A DNA stretch of 32,108 nt, from assembly GCF_000220395.1 (NCBI RefSeq), contig NW_004086345.1, positions 1 through 32,108 on the forward strand, written 5' to 3'. Every line of letters begins with the position of its first letter. Position 1 is the stretch's first letter. Source of the DNA: Ichthyophthirius multifiliis. Its lineage: Eukaryota; Ciliophora; Oligohymenophorea; Hymenostomatida. A program made the translations under genes and the position numbers. This document shows positions 1 to 10,790 of this stretch, in pieces. The notes beneath the pieces were generated by a model. It was not told the DNA's origin, made no database searches, and saw nothing but the letters and a program-made list of their open reading frames with translations.

Positions 1-593
1 AAAAGTTAATTTAAGAAATAAAATAACAGATTCAATTTAATTAAGATAATAATCTGCTAGAATTTTACGAAAATTATAAATTTATGTAATCATAATATAG
101 ATGTGGAAGTACAAGATAAGGTAATGAATCTAAAAAAAAATAGAAAATATAAGATTAAGAGAATAATGATATATTTTAAATGCTCACAAAAAATACTTTG
201 AAATATATAAAAAGTTATATAAATAACCTAATTATTTATTTTTTTATTTTTACTACTTTAAATATATAATATATATATAAATTGATTTAAAATATAGAGA
301 ACATTTTTTAAAAATAAAATTTTATGTTAATACATTTTTAAGTAATTTTTAAATTACGAGTAAAAAAATAATAATATAGGATAAATACAATATAATATAT
401 TAAAATTAATTTAAAATTTTTAATATATTATTTATTTAAATTATAATAAAAATATATATTAGATATTTTTTTATAATATATTTAATAAAAATTTTTGAAA
501 GCAATTTATAGAAATAAAATTAATAAAGGAAAAATTGCTATACTGCATATATATATATTTATTTTAAAATCAGTAATTTAAAATATAAAAAAT
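1..593. other. AT-rich intergenic stretch
   Basis: Nearly pure A/T sequence with long A and T runs and no open frame on either strand whose composition looks coding under the ciliate code. It presumably holds the upstream region of the FUN14 gene. I see no RNA gene or repeat array in it. Confidence 0.5.
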
Positions 594-1007
594 ATGCCTT
601 AATAAGACTTCTATTAAAGATTTTAAAAAACATTTGAAGAATTAAAATTAAAATAAATATAAATTTACAATAAAAATCAATAAGCTTACATCAAAGAAAT
701 TGGAATTGGATTATTTTTTGGTTATTGTGCAGGTTTATTTACTAGAAGATTAATAAGAACGACATTAATTGTAACAGGTGGAATATTCTTAACACAGTAA
801 TTTATATCTAAAGAAGGATATATCAATTCGGAATGGAGAAAGTTTGAAATAGAGAATATTAAAATTTTAAATAAACAAAAAATGATAAAATTTAACTCTA
901 AAGACACATATGACTTAATCGATAAATATCTTAAAAGTTTACAATGCAGATTCCCAAGTGCATTTGGATTTACATTAGGGTTTATTTATGGTTTAAAAAG
1001 AATGTGA
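594..1007 (+). CDS. FUN14 domain-containing protein
   Basis: A single-exon frame of 137 codons plus TGA, read with TAA/TAG as Gln. After a polar, Gln/Lys-rich N-terminus of about 33 residues comes the FUN14 signature: a glycine-rich membrane segment with GLFFGYCAGLFTRR, a second hydrophobic stretch with TGGIFLTQQF, the motif EGYINSEWRKFE (family pattern Gly-Tyr-Ile...Trp), and a C-terminal FGFTLGFIYGLKRM resembling the family's last helix with its GF...G pattern. Known FUN14 proteins (FUNDC1/2) sit in the outer mitochondrial membrane, where FUNDC1 is a mitophagy receptor. The length is typical of the family. The N-terminus shows no obvious YxxL LC3-binding motif, so a receptor role is not supported by sequence. 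The start is the first ATG before the conserved part. The next gene begins about 300 bases downstream on the same strand. Confidence 0.85.
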
Positions 1008-1301
1008 TTAACTAAAACTAATAAATAATTTTATATATTTTCTAAATTTTATTTTAATTTTTTATAACTCATTTATTATATAAAATAAAATTAAAAATAT
1101 AAAGAGGTTGATTATTCATTAAATTTAAGATATGTTTTGGAAAAAATTGCTAATTTATATATTAAAGTTAGTTTTGTTTATAACAATTTTAAAAAATTTA
1201 ATTATTAAAATGAATATTAAAATTAATTAAAATTTATTATTATTAAATACTTATTTAATATAAAAGAAATATTTAGTTAATAATTTAAATAATATAAAAA
1301 T

Positions 1302-2118
1302 ATGTAAAAAACTAATTATAATGATAAAATAGACTCTGCTTTTAAGGAAAAAGAGTTACATATATAAGTAATTTTATAAATTTTTTAATATTATAAATAA
1401 TTATTATAATTAATATTAAAAAATAAGTTTTTAATAGAAATCAGAGATAGAAATTATAATAAAGCATTGACAATAGCATAAGAAAGTACAATATATAATA
1501 ATTGAATATATTTAAATAATATTATAATAAAACCAATTAACAAATAAAGTTATTAAAAAAGAACCGAATAATATAAAGATAGCATAATTTATAGAGTTTT
1601 TATAACAAAAAGGAGATGAATGTATTTTATAAAACAAAAAAAAATTAAAAATTAAGAAATATAATTAAGTAAAGAAAATGGAAGATGAAGAAGAAAGAGA
1701 AAAATAAGAAGAATTAGAAGATGAATTCAAAACCGATAGTGACCAAGGAAATTCTAGTGCATCTGATGATTAGAGCTAATACAGTGACGAAGAAGAATAA
1801 TAAAAAAATGATAATTAAAGTACAAAATAAAGTAATTAAAGTGATAATATTGCAAATACAAGTTATCTAAATAATACAAATAAAAATATACAGAATAAAA
1901 GCAAATGCAAATTATTAAATGGCAGTGGGTAAAAAAATATATGCGCCTAATAAAAAACAGATATCTAATAAAATAATTCTAAAAAGCATCTAATTAATAA
2001 TTAAAAATAATAATAATTTGCTAAAAAAAAATGATTTTTAAATTTAAAAAAATATATATATATATAATTTAAATTTTAATTCTTTACAATATAATTATTT
2101 TTAAACATAGTATAATGA
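1302..2118 (+). CDS. Small acidic protein with ERICH2-like N-terminal helices
   Basis: Three exons fit well: 1302-1367, 1428-1485 and 1550-2118, with introns of 60 and 64 nt that start GTAA/GTAC and end AAG. Both introns remove in-frame problems and join into 230 codons plus TGA. The N-terminal ~65 residues read as a helical hairpin (FLIEIRDRNYNKALTIAQE, then KKEPNNIKIAQFIEFLQQK), a TPR-like layout that resembles the conserved end of glutamate-rich protein 2. It is followed by a strongly acidic segment (MEDEEEREKQEELEDEF) and an Asn/Gln/Ser-rich tail. The resemblance to ERICH2 is by memory and modest. The last 35 or so residues are low-complexity, so the true stop could lie earlier behind another intron; the TGA at 2116-2118 is only the first in frame. 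Function unknown. Confidence 0.55.
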
Positions 2119-3031
2119 AGATATAAATTATTTATTTAATTCGATTAAAATAAGTTAAATAATATTTTTATAAAAATAAATGCTTAATATTTTAACTTTT
2201 ATAATATATTTTTTGTCTTTTAAAATTTTTAAAAATCATTATTATTTTATATTATATATTAATTTCTAAATAAAAATTATAGTAAAAATAAAAACAAGTA
2301 ATAATTAAATATATATATATACATTGAAGGATTAATATAATTTATTTGTTTAAATATACTATTTTATTTTAAAATAATAGATTTAATCTTGAATTTATTT
2401 AAAAGACTTTAAAACCAATCAGAAATTTAATTTTTAATAAATATCTAACATTCTATATTATCAATTAACGGTTATAAATTTTAAAAAAATTAATAGTCTT
2501 GTTTATATTTAATATTTGGTATTTATATATGATGAAATTTTGAATTTAATATTTAAAAAGAATTTTTAGTTCAATAAACTAAATAAGTTTATAAATATAT
2601 TATATACTTAATTTTATTGAATAATAAATATATTAATATTATAATATTGTTTATAAATTTATAAATATAATTTATAAATAAATAAATAAAATTATATACT
2701 TTAATTTAATTAGTTATTTTCATCTAATTTTATGTTTATTTAAATTTTAAAAACTAAAGTTTATTTTCTTTTTAAAATATTTCAAAATAATTTATAATTA
2801 TTCTTAGATAATTTGTTTTTTAAACATATAATAATTTAAAACATATGGAAAATTTTATAAATAATACATTAATGTAATAATAATTGATAATAATAAATTA
2901 TTTTTTTAATTATTGTAATTATGATATATATATATATATTATATATATATATATATTATATTTATATTTAATTTAGTTTATTTATTAGAGTTAAGAGTTT
3001 TTTTTTTAATATGAGTTTAAGTTTTAAATAT
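2119..3031. other. AT-rich intergenic stretch with TA microsatellite
   Basis: Between the end of the acidic-protein gene and the 3' end of the convergent coiled-coil gene. I find no credible reading frame; it holds long A/T runs and a TA dinucleotide tract near 2924-2960. Confidence 0.5.
2924..2960. repeat. (TA)n microsatellite
   Basis: About 37 bases of alternating T and A with one interruption. Similar tracts occur elsewhere in the intergenic DNA of this window. Confidence 0.8.
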
Positions 3032-4213
3032 TCAAGTATCTTTTGTAAGTTTATTTAAATTATACTAGTATTTTTATAAATGTTTTTAAACAGATATCTT
3101 TTTATTAGGTTTTAAATTATCATTATATTTTTATTTTATTTATTCTATGTTATCTTCAGAATATATTAATTCATTATTAACGAATTAATTATTTTTTAAA
3201 TACATATTTTTAGTAGAACTTAAGAGATAATTTTTGTTATAGTTATTTTAAGATGCAGTTTCGAATACTTAAAATTTTTGAATTGGAGATTAAACAGCTG
3301 CAATCATATTTAAATGAGAATTCTCATAAAGTTCTTTTGTGTTTTTAAGTTTTTTTATTAATTCTTTTTTTTTTTATTCTAAAATTTATAATTCTTATAA
3401 ATATTATTCACTTTCTTAATTAATAATATGAACTCTTTATTCAAGATTATAGTTTTTAATATATTTTTTTTAATTAAGCATTTCTTAATAATTTTATTAA
3501 GTACGATTTTCTTGAAATTTTTATTATTTAAATTTTGATTTGTTTTGTTAATTTAATATTGTTTATTTCATAGTTTTTTCTTGCTAATATTATTAATTTA
3601 TATTCTTAAGTTTATTAACCTAATCTTTAATTTTATTTAAAAAAGCAGTTTTACTCATTTTTAAGTTTTGTTCTTAAAGTTATTTATTTAATTTAATGTC
3701 TATAAGCATTTTTTCTTCATTTGATTTTCTTTGAAACCTATTTTATTAATTTAGAGATTTTCTTTATTATTAGAATTATTAATTTCGAATTATTTTTTCT
3801 TTATTTCTTTCTGTAATTTTTTATTAAATTAACTATTTTTTCTATTCTTTTTCTAATAGCAAAACTCTATTTTTTAAACTTAATATTGTATTCTAAAATA
3901 GATAATTGTCTTTTTTTATGTTTGTTAGTTTCATATTTTCATTAAATTCTTAACTTTTTTCTTAATGAATAGGAGGCGTATTTTAACTAAATTAACGTTT
4001 TGACTTTTTAATATTTTAGAAATAAATATTATTATAGAAAGGCGTTTAAATAAATTTATTAAATTTGAATAAATCTTAAATATTTATTTCTTGAATTTTA
4101 TTTTTTTGAGGAATTTGCTAATTCAAACTAATTATTTCTGTATTTTCTTCTTTTTCAAATGTTTTTGTTGAATTAGTAATGCTTTCTCTTGAATTTTTTT
4201 TCATAAACATCAT
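3032..4213 (-). CDS. Coiled-coil protein, unrecognised
   Basis: One uninterrupted frame of 393 codons plus TGA (1182 nt, exactly divisible by three) on the minus strand, starting at a double ATG. It begins MMFMKKNSRES and is polar for about 100 residues, with a short proline-containing patch (QNTPPIHQEK). From about residue 105 to 310 it is a nearly continuous coiled coil rich in Gln, Lys, Glu, Asn and Leu, much of the Gln coming from TAA codons. The last ~80 residues return to a mixed, Asn-rich composition. No enzymatic or binding motif is visible. Coiled-coil proteins of this sort in ciliates are often basal-body or cytoskeletal, but nothing here shows that. The antisense frames carry no protein-like sequence. 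Confidence 0.7.
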
Positions 4214-4407
4214 TATCTATTAAAAAGAATAAAATATTAAAAATATAATTAAATTAATAAAATAAAAATAAAATATAAGTAAAATAAAATTATGAAATTA
4301 ATATTATAAATTTATTAATATTATTTTTAAATAAATATACAATTATTTTATATAAATATAACTATAAATAAAAATAAATATTTTAAAAAATAATTATTAA
4401 TAATAGA

Positions 4408-5208
4408 ATGAATTAATAAATGACGGATCTTTATAAATAAGATTAATCAAATTAGTAAATATACAGCAAAAATAATATTTCTACTTCTAGAGGAGCAGCC
4501 TTACGTTATGAAAATGAGGATTTTGATCATGTACAATTATCAATAAATCCTAGAATAATATATTTAAGAAAATTATATTTAGCAATATCAATTCAGCTAA
4601 CTTTAATTGGAATTTTTTCTTTTTTATGCCATTAATATTAAGAACTAGAAACTCACTTAAAGCAAAACTACATATATTTTTGGATTTGTATAGGAGGAAC
4701 AATAGCAATAGGAGTATTTGGTTTATGTTTTAGAAAATAAATAAGAATTTTTCCTTTTAATGTTGTTTGTATGTTATTATGGACCTTATGCTTTGGTATG
4801 ACTCTTATATATATACTTTCTTTAGGCAATACTATTGTTGGATTAATGGCTTTTATTTTACTTTCGAGCCTTGTACTTAGCTAATTTTTTTATTCACTTA
4901 CCGTTAGATATGAACTAACTTACTAAGGGTCTTCGGTATTTATTTTCGGTGCTCAACTTATTGTATTTCATATTTTTACTGTTTTAAGTAATATTTCTTT
5001 TTTTTATATGCTTTTTGTTTATTTTTTGGGATTTGTTTTTGCATTTTATTTAATTTTTGATACTTAGTCTAGAATTACAGGACCTGATTATGATTTTAGT
5101 AAAGAAGAATGGATTTCTGGAACAGTTTTAGTTTATATTGATGTGATGATTTTAATTACTCGTATAGGGGATTTATTAAGAAATATGCTTACAAAAAAAT
5201 AAGATTGA
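4408..5208 (+). CDS. Bax inhibitor-1 / TMBIM family membrane protein
   Basis: An intact single-exon frame of 266 codons plus TGA from the ATG at 4408; an in-frame ATG at 4420 would give 262. A polar N-terminus of about 50 residues leads to INPRIIYLRKLYLAISIQ, the typical 'R..FlrKVy..l..Q' entry of the family, then about seven hydrophobic segments. Family features near the end are YLIFDTQSRITGPDYDF and VLVYIDVMILITRIGDLL, matching the conserved IfDTq and lYlDii elements that carry the acidic residues of the calcium-leak/pH-sensing site. Known TMBIM proteins act in ER, Golgi or mitochondrial membranes, modulating calcium leak and cell-death sensitivity. By its long cytosolic N-terminus it is nearer the Lifeguard/GRINA branch than BI-1 itself. 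It is divergently placed about 200 bases from the start of the coiled-coil gene. Confidence 0.9.
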
Positions 5209-5548
5209 TATTATTTTTTTATTATATTTTAACTTTATTTATTTTATTTTAGAAATAAATGATTTTATTTGGTTACTTTTATAAATTTTTGTTGTTGCAT
5301 TTTTTCGTTTGTTTTTTCCTTCTTTTTTCTAAACAAAATTTTTTTCAAATAAAGAAAGAAATTTTTTTGTTTAAATATAAATAATTTATTTAATTACTAA
5401 TTTGATTATTTCATTATAAATAATTGTATTAATAATATTTATAGATATAAATTCTTTATAAGATATATATTTTTTTTTTCAATTATATTATAAAATTAAA
5501 TCAATTAAACAATAAGTTTATTATCTGAATTTTATTAAAGTCATATAA
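5209..5548. other. Intergenic, nothing seen
   Basis: T-rich then A-rich DNA following the TMBIM stop. No plausible exon or RNA gene was found on either strand. Confidence 0.45.
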
Positions 5549-6530
5549 ATGTAGTAATTAATTAAATGTTTACTTAACTCTATAAAAAATAATTAAAAAA
5601 AAGTATATATTCTTAGATCGAAAAAAAAAAAAAAGTTGTTGATTATAATATTAAAAAAAAAGAATAATATTTTTAAATTTTTATACAATTGAAATTGAAA
5701 GTAAAAGAAATAGCTAGTAGTAACAAATTAAAGTTTAAAATATTTCATAATAGAGAAATAAATTATATTGAATAAAAAATGTATAAAATTTAATTCTTTT
5801 TTTAAAAAAAAAAATTAAAATTTATTAAAAATAAATAAAGAAAAATTATTTAAAATAAAAATGTTTCATTTTACCAAAAAGCCTTCTTTTTTCTATTTTA
5901 TGAAAACAATATTAGTTCTATCTCAAATAACGATCTCAAAATCTTTGAAATAAACAATTAAAAACATATTTAAATAAAGAATTATTAGAGATATTTCTCT
6001 GAATTAATAAATATAAAACAGGAATTAAAGAAAAAAAATATTTTAAATAGAAAAATATAGATAATTTCTCAAATATATGCAATTAATTAAGAAGTAATTA
6101 TTATAAAATCATAATAATTTAATAATAATATAATTAACAGATTATGTAATTTCAAAAATAGATAATATTATATACAAATAATTACAATTAAAAAATAATA
6201 TTTTGACCTATAAGTGATTAAATGAAATCTAATCAATAAAATAAGATAATTAAATACTTAAATAAGGCTATAAATTTCTTAGAATAATTACATTTGAATA
6301 ATCTAAAATATAATTTTTATATATAATTAATTAATTCTAATTTATTTATTAATATATAAAAGTTAAATAAAGTTTAAAGTTATGTTAAGAAAATCTTTTA
6401 ATTGAAAAATAGACTTAAATTAAATAAAAATATTAATTTATATATAAATATTATATTAAAATATTAAACTTATTAAAATATTACTGAAATATATTCTTAT
6501 AAAAATTATATATGCTTTGTATTTTATAAT
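5549..6530 (+). CDS. Probable multi-exon gene, unrecognised; ends uncertain
   Basis: Several stretches read as protein in linked frames: VDYNIKKKEQ near 5638, then a long frame through KEIASSNKLKFKIFHNRE and YQRYFSELINIKQELKKK to about 6213, and, after a 32-nt GT...AG intron at 6214-6245 that joins phase 0 to phase 0 and removes a stop, IIKYLNKAINFLEQLHLNN and later NKVQSYVKKIFQLKNRLK. The helical, Leu/Lys/Asn-rich character suggests a TPR-like or other alpha-solenoid protein, but no family is recognised. A short ORF opening at the ATG at 5549 may be the first exon, but its frame does not join the next one directly across a run of 14 A at 5621-5634. The last frame stays open into the convergent gene, so the true 3' end is unknown. 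Confidence 0.4.
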
Positions 6531-6717
6531 AATTAATTTTTTTTAATAATTATTATTACTTTTTATTAATAAATTATATAATTTTACATATTATTAAAAA
6601 ATATTTTCTTTTAATTCCTTTTAATTTTAAATTAAAAATTTAAAATTAAATAAAAATTTTTGTTGAATGAAAAAATTTTAAGAAATTTTATATAAAAATA
6701 TAATCGATATTATTTAA

Positions 6718-7121
6718 TCATTCCTATTTTTGTTTTCCCATTTTTATTTTTTCTTATTCTTTTTATTTTTTTTTTATTTATATTCTTCAAAAGCTTCAAC
6801 TGTAAAATCTAAAGGTACTTTTGCTTTTTCTTTAATGTAAAGATCTCTATCTGAAAAATACATTGATAAGTTAAATATAACTGAACCAGAAAAAAAACAT
6901 AGAAATATTGGAATAATTGCCATTTTAGAATCAGCAGTTCTAAATTTCCACCATCTCCAAATGTTTTCAAATAATTTAATCCTAACAGTATCATTAGATT
7001 TTTATTAATCTTTTTTAAATTTCCTTAATATGCCTAAATTATCTCTATAAAATAAATGCGTATCTGTTTCTTTATATAATTTTGTTGTTGAAAGCTTATT
7101 ATTTGGATCTATTTTAACCAT
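6718..7121 (-). CDS. Small single-pass membrane protein, unrecognised
   Basis: About 134 residues on the minus strand, starting at the ATG at 7121. The N-terminal 66 residues are polar and include IWRWWKFRTADSKM; one clear transmembrane helix follows (about residues 67-88, MAIIPIFLCFFSGSVIF), then KAKVPLDFTVEAFEEYK and a Lys/Gln tail. The frame drifts past its natural end unless one extra base is assumed in the A-run at about 6767-6775. With that base the tail becomes KEQEKIKMGKQKQE and stops at TGA 6718-6720. The length of 404 nt, one short of a multiple of three, agrees. The layout (short, one helix, charged tail) resembles small subunits of mitochondrial respiratory complexes, but I do not recognise it. 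Confidence 0.55.
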
Positions 7122-7487
7122 ATGTTTTATTTATATTTTTAAATTAAATTTTATTTATAGCTTTTTACTATTATATATTCTATTTAAACAAATTATTATA
7201 AAATATCTTTTGTTTTTTATTTAAAACAAACAAAACATAATAAGTTAAAAAATTGAATATGTAAAATAAAAAAGAATGATGAAAATAATTATCTAATCTA
7301 ATTTAATAATTAGATTAATTCAGAATTATCTTCTTAGTAATTAAATATATAATAAATGTAAATATATAGAATTAAAAAATTATCCTTATAATTTTTTATT
7401 TTTTGTTAATAATTAATTTTATTATTTAAAGCATTAACATTTATATAAAATATCCAAAAAATAATTAAATTTTTCTGAATTATATTA
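7122..7487. other. Intergenic, nothing seen
   Basis: Upstream region of the small membrane-protein gene. It is A/T-rich with no convincing exon, RNA gene or repeat array. Confidence 0.4.
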
Positions 7488-8072
7488 ATGATTATAAATA
7501 GATTATTAATTTAGTAAAAAATGTATATTAGGAAATAACATTTTTAATTATATTTATATTTAAATACCTTTTTATTTTTCAATAACAATTCTATCTTTTT
7601 AAATTATTAACATCTTTTTTTATAAAATCCAGAAGAACTTTTGATATAAAGTATTGGTCTAAATAAGAATACTAAAATGAACTAAACTTAATTTGAGATA
7701 AATTATTATTTGAAACTACTTATAAAAATAAATTTAAGCGAACATTATTTTTTTAACAAAGAGAAATTAATTAGCTTAAAAATATTATAATTATATCATA
7801 GTTCATTTCTTTTGTCTTTTAGACTATATTTTTTATAAAAATTTAATATATATATATATATATCTATATATATATATATATGCTTTTTATAACTAATGCA
7901 AAGTTTGAAAATAAAATTATTAGAAATTAGAAAGAATGTTTTTAAATTAAAGGTATTTAGTTATATTTAGAGTTAAAAAATAACTTACATAATTAAAAAC
8001 TTAATAAATACTTATTAAATTATTATAGAATAACTATAATTCTTATTATTAATAAAAAATAGATCATATTGA
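7488..8072 (+). CDS. Uncertain ORF, 194 codons, hydrophobic
   Basis: An open frame under the ciliate code, bounded by an in-frame TGA at 7476 upstream and TGA 8070-8072. Part of it reads like protein (LFLQNPEELLIQSIGLNKNT, FEINYYLKLLIKINLSEHYF, SLKIKLLEIRKNVFKLK). It runs straight through a TA microsatellite at 7846-7881, giving an Ile/Tyr alternation that is unlikely in a real protein unless an intron removes it; a 90-nt GT...AG segment at 7814-7903 could do so. With only TGA as stop in such A/T-rich DNA, open frames of this length arise by chance, so this may not be a gene. No family recognised. Confidence 0.25.
7846..7881. repeat. (TA)n microsatellite
   Basis: About 36 bases of TA dinucleotides with a single C interruption, inside the uncertain ORF at 7488-8072. 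Confidence 0.8.
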
Positions 8073-8245
8073 CATTAATTGAATTTAAGATTCTCATGTT
8101 GTTAATATTTTTTGAAAAACTTTAAAAATAATAACTAAAATTTCTTTTTAGTTTATTCCATTGGCTATTAATTTTTAAATTTATTAGTATTTGAATATAT
8201 TTTAAATGTTAAAAAGCTATATATAATTATTTAATTTATTTTTTG

Positions 8246-8686
8246 ATGAAAAATAATAATATCCTCAAAAGTGAAAACTGCTAAAATATTTATAAAAAAA
8301 ATCGAAAATAGACATAGAATAATAACTATATCAAAATAAAGAAATTATAATTTTTAATGTTTTCTAAAAATAAATAATATTTACATTAAAAGAATAAATA
8401 TAATATTAATAATATATTGAAAATTTTATTAAATAAAAGTAACTATGTTTATTTAAAACAAGAAATAAATTAATTAATTTGGAAAAAACGTAAATTTTTC
8501 AAACTTAAATAAAATAATATAATGTAATTTTTTAAAGATATTTATAAAAAATTTTGTAATTAGAAAAATATAAATTTAAAATTATTAAAAAATTACTTGT
8601 TGAATATATTTGATAAAAATAAGTATTTAACAAAAAATTAATTTTAAAATCTGAATAATTTAATTTCAATAAATAAAAATATATGA
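8246..8686 (+). CDS. Uncertain ORF, 146 codons, Lys/Asn-rich
   Basis: An ATG-to-TGA frame of exactly 441 nt under the ciliate code, preceded by an in-frame TGA at about 8192. It reads MKNNNILKSENCQNIYKKNR, then a basic, helical sequence with KQEINQLIWKKRKFFKLKQN and FDKNKYLTKNQFQNLNNLIS. The use of Cys, Trp and CGT/CTT codons is more gene-like than the surrounding DNA. It may be the last exon of a gene that includes the ORF at 7488, but I could not find clean introns linking them. No family recognised. Confidence 0.35.
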
Positions 8687-8899
8687 TTAAAAATAATTTG
8701 TTTAAAAAATATATTGTTTATGTATATTTCATATCAATAAAAATTTAAAAAAAATATATATTTATATAAAATTTAAAATAACAAAATAATTTTAAATAAT
8801 AAATAATATAATATCAAATAATAAATTACTTTATTTTATAATTTATTTATAACAATAATTTATTTTAAAAAAAATAATTTATTAATATAAATTATAAAA

Positions 8900-10290
8900 T
8901 CATTAACGATTTTTATTATTTCTTGTATGTTATGTTTCTTTTTGATTATTTTAATAATAATTTATTTTTTAATTATTATTTCTAATTTATTATTATTATT
9001 AAGGTTATCTCTTTTCCCCATAGTATTTTCTATAACCTTAGTTATCATATATATCTTCTTTATATTTTTTTTTTTCTTCTTAATTTATTTAAGAATGTTT
9101 TTATTGAATATTTACTTACATATTATTTTCATTCATATCACTGTTATATATTTTTTAATTTCTTTGTCTGTTTCCCCTTTAAAAATTTTGATTTCTAAAA
9201 GAGTTATCTTATAAAGCATCTTAAACATTATTATCAGTTGAATCATAATCTAATTAATGTAATTATTTATAAACTCTTTTATAAATTTAAGGCTTTTGTT
9301 AATTTTATAAAGTTTTATAATTATTTTAATTAATTTAACTAAAGTCACTATAATTATCATAATATTAAAGAGATTTATTATTAATTTCTATAATTTCTCT
9401 TTTTTATTCCTCTTATTCCGAATCTAGATTAATATCGCTTTTATTATAATTGTTTTCTTTACTTTCTTCATTACTGCTCGTACTTTCTTTACTAGAACCA
9501 CTTGATGAGCTTGAAGATTAATTTTTTATTTTATCATTTTTTTAAATCTATTAATGTTTTTTTTAATTTTAGTAATTTGAAAAATATTCTTAGTTATTCA
9601 TTTTTTCATTTTAAATTCTATATTTTTATTTATTTTCTTTTAGAACTTAATCATCTAGTCTTTAACCTGCGTTTTCTACTTATCTTTAATCTACACTTTC
9701 ATTTACACTTTCATTTACACTTTCATTTACACTTTCGTCTCCACTTTCGTCTCCACTTTCATCTCCGCTTTCATCTGCACTTTCATCGGCACTTTCATTA
9801 GCACTTTCATTAGCATTTTCATCTTTATAATAATGATTATTATTATTTTTCTCTTCGTTTTCATAATTTTAAAGGTGTTTTTAATTATAAGTTAAATTGG
9901 AAGTTTTTATTATTATTCTAATAATTCTTAATTTTCATTTTAATCATGCTATATTTCTTATACCTGTTTATTCCATTGATTATTTTACTCATCATAAATT
10001 TATTAAAGCTCCTTTTATCTATTTTTTTATTTTTTAAAAATTCTTAACAGCATTTTATAGAATAGCATTTTCAATATCTGTAGTTAATTTTTTTATTTAT
10101 TATCTATACATTATGCCTCATGAGAATCGAGTAATTCTTTTCTTATAATATGTAGAAAATTGTACCTACAATTACCAAATTAATGAGCATGTAATTATTT
10201 AGATTTACATCTCCCTAAATGCCAAATCAAACGACTTTGTGAAATTTTATGCGCTGGATTATATGGACAATTTACTTATTAGTTTTGCAT
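8900..10290 (-). CDS. GTSF1-like protein: two CHHC zinc fingers plus acidic/serine-rich tail
   Basis: The N-terminus carries two tandem U11-48K-type CHHC zinc fingers. The first is Cys8-Pro-Tyr-Asn with His14, His24 and Cys28; the second is Cys41-Arg-Tyr-Asn with His47, His57 and Cys61. Both have the exact C-x5-H-x9-H-x3-C spacing and the C[PR]YN start typical of GTSF1 (gametocyte-specific factor 1/Asterix), which works with Piwi proteins in small-RNA silencing. A Gln/Asn/Glu-rich helical stretch follows. A tandem acidic region comes next (units such as ESADESGDES and ESVNESVN), then a serine-rich block, an acidic block and an Arg/Gln/Asn-rich C-terminus (QRGNRQRNQ), ending at TGA 8902-8900. 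The zinc-finger frame and the tail frame differ. Either a 113-nt GT...AG intron (9851-9963, phase 0/0, giving 425 residues) or one missing A near 9901-9906 joins them. The tail is far longer than in animal GTSF1. Confidence 0.75.
9693..9824. repeat. 12-bp coding minisatellite
   Basis: About eleven tandem copies of a degenerate 12-base unit (plus-strand core ACTTTCATYTNC) that encode, on the minus strand, a run of four-residue acidic units of the form E-S-[AGV]-[DN]. It lies in the GTSF1-like gene. The unit is in phase with codons, so copy number can change without loss of frame. Three neighbouring copies are identical and others differ at one or two positions, indicating recent expansion. Confidence 0.85.
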
Positions 10291-10790
10291 TTTTTTGAGT
10301 TTTTATGCCAAAATATATAGTAATAATTATTTATAATAATTTTAATAAATTATAGTGAAAAAAAATAAATTATTTTATATAATATATATAAATTATATTC
10401 ACTGTATTTTATAAAAAATAAATTTTCTATATTTTAGAATTTATATTAAATAATATTTAATTTATAAGAAATTTAAATAGGCTATTTTTTTTTATTTCCT
10501 TTTAAATAATAAAAAACTGATTATTTTTTAATAATCAAATATAAATTTAATACAGTCAATTGAATAAATTATTTTATATATTTTAATATTTAAATATAGT
10601 TTATTATAAATAAGCAATTTTATTTAAACCTATAAAAAGCAATGACTGGTAATTATAAAAGCTAAAATATATAAATATATCAAGCATTGAATATTATTTC
10701 TTAAATAATACATGTATAAAAAAAATACACCGAAATTATTTTAATCAGGGCAATAAAAAATATAAAAACCATATTAATGAATATTAAAAT
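10291..10790. other. Intergenic, divergent upstream region
   Basis: Lies between the starts of the GTSF1-like gene (minus) and the cyclic-nucleotide-binding gene (plus), so it probably holds both promoters. I see no exon, RNA gene or repeat array. Confidence 0.4.

Noticed and set aside
722-907. Minus-strand 61-codon ORF
   Set aside because: Antisense shadow of the FUN14-domain gene.
8927-9214. Plus-strand hydrophobic ORF
   Set aside because: Antisense to the C-terminal part of the GTSF1-like gene; its hydrophobicity comes from the complement of Asn/Gln/Lys codons.
9502-9801. Plus-strand ORF of repeated Leu-His-Phe units
   Set aside because: Antisense shadow of the 12-bp repeat that encodes acidic units in the GTSF1-like gene on the minus strand.
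9693-9824. Tandem repeat as a possible CRISPR array
   Set aside because: The unit is 12 bases with no spacers, lies inside a coding region of a eukaryote and keeps the reading frame.
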